A program made the translations under genes and the position numbers. Under the pieces are notes generated by a model. It saw only the letters and a list, made by a program, of their open reading frames with translations, did no database searches and had not been told where the DNA came from. Positions 6,980-9,727 of a stretch of 9,727 nt of DNA are shown here, piece by piece (positions within the stretch are counted from its first letter, which is position 1; each line of letters starts with the position of its first letter). The stretch comes from an uncultured Bacteroidota bacterium (GTDB lineage: Bacteria; Bacteroidota; Bacteroidia; Chitinophagales; Chitinophagaceae), in contig CAIZLI010000104.1 of the NCBI GenBank assembly GCA_903933765.1, positions 1 through 9,727 on the forward strand, given 5' to 3'.

Positions 6980-8518
6980 ATGAAAAACTTAGTAATCAAA
7001 GGGTTCATCCTTGCAGCAATTTTACCAATTTCTGCTATCGCGCAGTTAGATCCTGTAACCATTCAAAAAATTAGAACAGAAGGAATGGAAAAATCTCAAG
7101 TCATGGACATCGCTTTTAACTTAACAGATAAAAGTGGAAATAGATTGGCCAATTCAGAAGGGTATGCTAGAGCAGCTAATTATGCTAAGGAAGTCTTGAC
7201 TAAAAATGGGGCATCAAATGCAACCATCGAACCTTGGGGTGAATTTGGAAAAGGATGGGATTTAGAGAAAATGTATTTTGCGATGACCGCACCTTATTAT
7301 AAACCATTATTGGCTTGGCCTAAGACTTGGACTGCAGGCACCAATGGATTAAAAAATGCAACCATACTTGTAGTTGATGCAAAAGACTCAATCACTTTAC
7401 AAGCTTACAAGGGACAATTAAAAGGGAAGATCATAATTTTAGATCAAGACAATAAGTACAAGCAAAGTTTTAAAGCAGACGCTGAAAGATATACAGACGA
7501 AGCTTTGGCCGCAATGGAAGCAGCAGCTGCGCCTGCACTATCTAGAACTCCGGATACCGCACAACAAAGACGTATGCGCGAGATGCAAGCACAAAGATCA
7601 GGTCCTCAAAGAGTCATGAATTTATTAAAGGCTATGGCAATCGAGGAAGGGGCTGTGGCGATGTTAACTACAGCTACTAGAAATCATGATGGTACTATTT
7701 TTGCACAAGGAGGAGGTTCTTATAAAGGAACAGATCCGGCAAATTTTTTAGATTTGGCGATGTCTGTAGAAGACTATAATACTTTTTTAAGATTGGCTAA
7801 ATCGGGTACCACTGTAAAAGCAGACCTTGAAGTAAAAACTAAATTTCATACAAAGGACTTACAAGGATATAATGTACTTGCAGAAATTCCTGGAACAGAC
7901 CCATTGTTGAAAGACGAAGTCGTGATGATTGGTGCGCATTTGGATTCATGGCAGTCTGGAACAGGTGCAACAGATAATGCATCAGGTTCGGCAGTGATGA
8001 TTGAAGCAATGCGTATTATCAAAGCAGCAGGTATTGATCCTAAAAGAACTATCCGCATTGGATTATGGAGTGCAGAGGAAGAAGGCTTATTGGGTTCAAG
8101 AGGTTATGTGAAAAAAACATTTATGGATGCCAACAATCAACCGAATGCAGCGCACGCAAAATTCTCTACTTATTTTAATATCGATAATGGTACTGGGAAA
8201 ATTCGCGGGATCTATGCACAAGGCAATACTGCAGCAGCAGCTATTTTTAAAAATTGGTTAGCTCCTTTCAATGATTTAGGTGCAAAGACGGTGACCTTAA
8301 GCAATACAGGAAGCACAGACCATATTGCATTTGATGGAGTAGGATTGCCAGGCTTTCAATTCATACAAGATCCAATCGAATACAGCACAAGAACACACCA
8401 TAGCAATATGGATGTATATGATCATTTAATGCAGGATGACTTAAAACAAATTGCTACAATTGTTGCTACCTTTGCTTTAAATGCAGCACAGCAAACAAGC
8501 TTGATGCCAAGGAAATAA
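6980..8518 (+). CDS. Secreted M28-family zinc metallopeptidase, carboxypeptidase Q-like
   Basis: M28 enzymes are co-catalytic two-zinc exopeptidases that trim amino acids or dipeptides from peptides. The 512-residue product has a signal peptide (KN..K, hydrophobic core, cleavage near ISAIAQ at 18-22). An apical PA-like domain at about 115-285 is inserted before the catalytic core. The metal site is complete: His320 and Asp322 in GAHLDSW, bridging Asp332 in TGATDNASGSA, catalytic Glu366 and ligand Glu367 in WSAEEEGLLGS, Asp402 in NIDNGTG, and His474 in HHSNMD. The GAHLDSW..GTGATDN wording is closest to the carboxypeptidase Q (plasma glutamate carboxypeptidase) branch. An Ala/Gln/Arg-rich, low-complexity stretch at about 175-211 sits in the PA region. 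It likely acts in the periplasm or outside the cell. It is divergent from the PLP enzyme and leads a probable three-gene transcript, with the next start 12 nt downstream. Physiological substrate is unknown. Confidence 0.95.
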   Translation: MKNLVIKGFILAAILPISAIAQLDPVTIQKIRTEGMEKSQVMDIAFNLTDKSGNRLANSEGYARAANYAKEVLTKNGASNATIEPWGEFGKGWDLEKMYFAMTAPYYKPLLAWPKTWTAGTNGLKNATILVVDAKDSITLQAYKGQLKGKIIILDQDNKYKQSFKADAERYTDEALAAMEAAAAPALSRTPDTAQQRRMREMQAQRSGPQRVMNLLKAMAIEEGAVAMLTTATRNHDGTIFAQGGGSYKGTDPANFLDLAMSVEDYNTFLRLAKSGTTVKADLEVKTKFHTKDLQGYNVLAEIPGTDPLLKDEVVMIGAHLDSWQSGTGATDNASGSAVMIEAMRIIKAAGIDPKRTIRIGLWSAEEEGLLGSRGYVKKTFMDANNQPNAAHAKFSTYFNIDNGTGKIRGIYAQGNTAAAAIFKNWLAPFNDLGAKTVTLSNTGSTDHIAFDGVGLPGFQFIQDPIEYSTRTHHSNMDVYDHLMQDDLKQIATIVATFALNAAQQTSLMPRK

Positions 8519-8530
8519 CATTTTGATTGA

Positions 8531-9217
8531 ATGAAACAGTTTTTTATTTTAATGGTATCCTTTTTTTGGATTGGATCTCTAACGCAGCTTGATGCTCAAA
8601 AACTTGAGATAGATTTAAGAGCAGATACCACTAATAAAAAGTATATAGTTGGTTTGGCTGTAAGGAATGATACCTATACAGGGCATGCTTTTGTGATTTT
8701 GTATCAACAAGAAAATAAAACTACAGAAAAACAAGATTTTAAAGTCTACGGTTATTATCCTAAAACAATTGGAACTGTGCCAATCCCAATTGGTATAGTA
8801 AAAAACGATTCTAATTGTTTAAAACATATCCCACCCAATGGAGACATGTATTTTATTGTAGATGAAGCAGCTTATTACGAAGCAAAAAGGGTACTGGAAA
8901 GATGGACGGCAGATCCACCTGCTTTTACCTTAATTATTAATTGCATTGATATGTTGGATGAAGTTGCGATGGCAATTGGAGTGAACTTACCATCTAGGTA
9001 TAATACCATTAAATCTTTAGTGCCTGAACATTATATGAAGTATTTGTATAAAAAACTAAGTTCACCAAAAGGCATTGTGTACAATAAAAAGTATCGATTA
9101 AGATTATTACCAAGTTCAGATTCACAGCAATTGATCGCAAATAAACCTACAAAAGTATTGGGTCAGTTTGTGATAGATTCTACAAATCCAAAATGGATTT
9201 TGCAGACATTAAAATAA
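8531..9217 (+). CDS. Secreted protein of unknown function, possible permuted papain/NlpC-like fold
   Basis: I do not recognise this 228-residue protein by name. It begins with a signal peptide (KQ, hydrophobic 4-20, likely cleavage after LDAQ at about 23), so it is exported. The mature part has three notable patches: TGHAFVILYQQ at 50-60 with His52; VYGYYPK at 72-78; and, after the helix DEAAYYEAKRVLERW (111-125), a PPAFTLIINCIDMLDEVAMAIGV region with Cys138 at 137-139 (NCI). A His in a GHxxV strand followed later by an Asn-Cys at a helix start is the order found in circularly permuted papain-like enzymes (LRAT-like and related NlpC/P60 groups), so a cysteine amidase, peptidase or acyltransferase is possible. 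This is a pattern judgement, not a homology result. Its start is 12 nt after the M28 stop and its stop 10 nt before the AlkB start, so it probably shares their transcript. Confidence 0.88.
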   Translation: MKQFFILMVSFFWIGSLTQLDAQKLEIDLRADTTNKKYIVGLAVRNDTYTGHAFVILYQQENKTTEKQDFKVYGYYPKTIGTVPIPIGIVKNDSNCLKHIPPNGDMYFIVDEAAYYEAKRVLERWTADPPAFTLIINCIDMLDEVAMAIGVNLPSRYNTIKSLVPEHYMKYLYKKLSSPKGIVYNKKYRLRLLPSSDSQQLIANKPTKVLGQFVIDSTNPKWILQTLK

Positions 9218-9227
9218 TTCATTGAAC

Positions 9228-9727
9228 ATGTCCTTTCTTTTTGAGCCAGAAAACTTATTGCCATATGATGGTATTGCTATTTACCATGGCGTGGTGTTTA
9301 ATGAACAGGAAGCAAATGAAATTTGTAAGGATTTATTTGAAACCATCCCTTGGAGGCAAGACGAAGTGTTGATGTTTGGTAAAAAAATCATCACCAAGCG
9401 AAAAGTGGCATGGTATGCAGATACTGGGATAACGTATACCTATGCAGGGGTCAAAAAATCAGGGTTGGAGTGGACATCCGCTTTAATTGGAATCAAAAAT
9501 AAAGTGGAAGCAATGACCGGGGCAAAGTACAATGCATGTTTACTCAATTTATACCACGAAGGAGAAGAGGGGATGGGTTGGCATCAAGACAACGAAAAGG
9601 AAATGGTTGCGGGGTCTTCTATCGCTTCTCTGAGTTTTGGGGCTGTTCGCAAATTTGCCTTTAAGCATGCCAAAACCAATGAACGTTTAGACATTGAACT
9701 TGCCCATGGCTCATTATTAGATATGAA
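9228..9727 (+). CDS. alkB: AlkB-family 2-oxoglutarate/Fe(II)-dependent dioxygenase (N-terminal part, runs off the right edge)
   Basis: AlkB-type enzymes oxidatively remove alkyl groups from N1-adenine and N3-cytosine in damaged nucleic acids, using Fe(II), O2 and 2-oxoglutarate in the cytoplasm. The 166 codons present are open to the window end. Key elements are ITKRKVAWYAD at about 55-65 (substrate-side loop), NLYHEGEEGMGWHQDNEKE at 107-125 with Asn107 and Tyr109 for 2-oxoglutarate and His119 and Asp121 as iron ligands, and SIASLSFGAVRKFAF at 131-145. This wording is closest to the short ALKBH2/ALKBH3-like bacterial group. The third iron ligand (second His) and the C-terminal Arg residues that bind 2-oxoglutarate lie beyond the edge; perhaps 35-40 residues are missing. 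The ATG at 9228 is 10 nt after the preceding stop and has no purine-rich ribosome binding site. The symbol is given at family level. Confidence 0.94.
   Translation, partial: MSFLFEPENLLPYDGIAIYHGVVFNEQEANEICKDLFETIPWRQDEVLMFGKKIITKRKVAWYADTGITYTYAGVKKSGLEWTSALIGIKNKVEAMTGAKYNACLLNLYHEGEEGMGWHQDNEKEMVAGSSIASLSFGAVRKFAFKHAKTNERLDIELAHGSLLDM

Noticed and set aside
7846..8058. Minus-strand ORF of 70 codons
   Set aside because: It is antisense to the zinc-binding core of the M28 peptidase and overlaps its most conserved motif.
1..9727. Mobile elements, phage or defence systems, CRISPR arrays and structural RNA genes
   Set aside because: No transposase or integrase, terminal repeats, regularly spaced repeats or tRNA/rRNA-like sequence was seen; the window is filled with ordinary, densely packed genes.

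Overview
The window looks like chromosomal DNA from a member of the Bacteroidota, most likely Chitinophagaceae or close relatives; this is inferred from gene content and not tested by alignment. It is AT-rich. It carries an adjacent SusC/SusD pair whose lipoprotein has a 'CKKD' export-type signal. None of the eight genes has a clear AGGAGG-type ribosome binding site, and several starts sit behind A/T-rich leaders, as is usual in this phylum. All eight genes look intact; two of them run off the window ends. I see no tRNA, rRNA, CRISPR array, insertion sequence or integration site.

Left part, minus strand, read from right to left: an exported class V aminotransferase-fold PLP enzyme (6833-5568), an 82-nt gap, a DeoR-family regulator (5485-4739), a SusC-type TonB-dependent transporter (4722-1621), a SusD-type lipoprotein (1595-303), and the first 95 codons of murQ (286-1), which runs off the left edge. 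The gaps between regulator, susC, susD and murQ are only 16, 25 and 16 nt, so these four are very probably one transcript. MurQ is the cytoplasmic etherase that converts MurNAc-6-phosphate to GlcNAc-6-phosphate and D-lactate. Its position as the last visible gene suggests that this SusCD pair imports MurNAc-containing peptidoglycan fragments rather than starch or another common glycan, with the DeoR protein as a candidate sensor of a sugar phosphate from that route. This substrate assignment is inference from context.

Right part, plus strand: a 146-nt divergent intergenic region (6834-6979), then a secreted M28 zinc peptidase related to carboxypeptidase Q (6980-8518), a secreted protein of unknown function with a possible circularly permuted papain/NlpC-like His...Cys core (8531-9217), and the first 166 codons of an AlkB-type 2-oxoglutarate/Fe(II) dioxygenase (9228 to the right edge). 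Gaps of 12 and 10 nt suggest co-transcription.

The most interesting points are the DeoR-SusC-SusD-MurQ arrangement, a nearly identical 15-nt element upstream of both the deoR-like gene and the M28 gene, a 7-bp inverted repeat bracketing that element upstream of the deoR-like gene, and the unassigned exported proteins. The longest gene-free stretch is 146 nt, so no large region is left unexplained.
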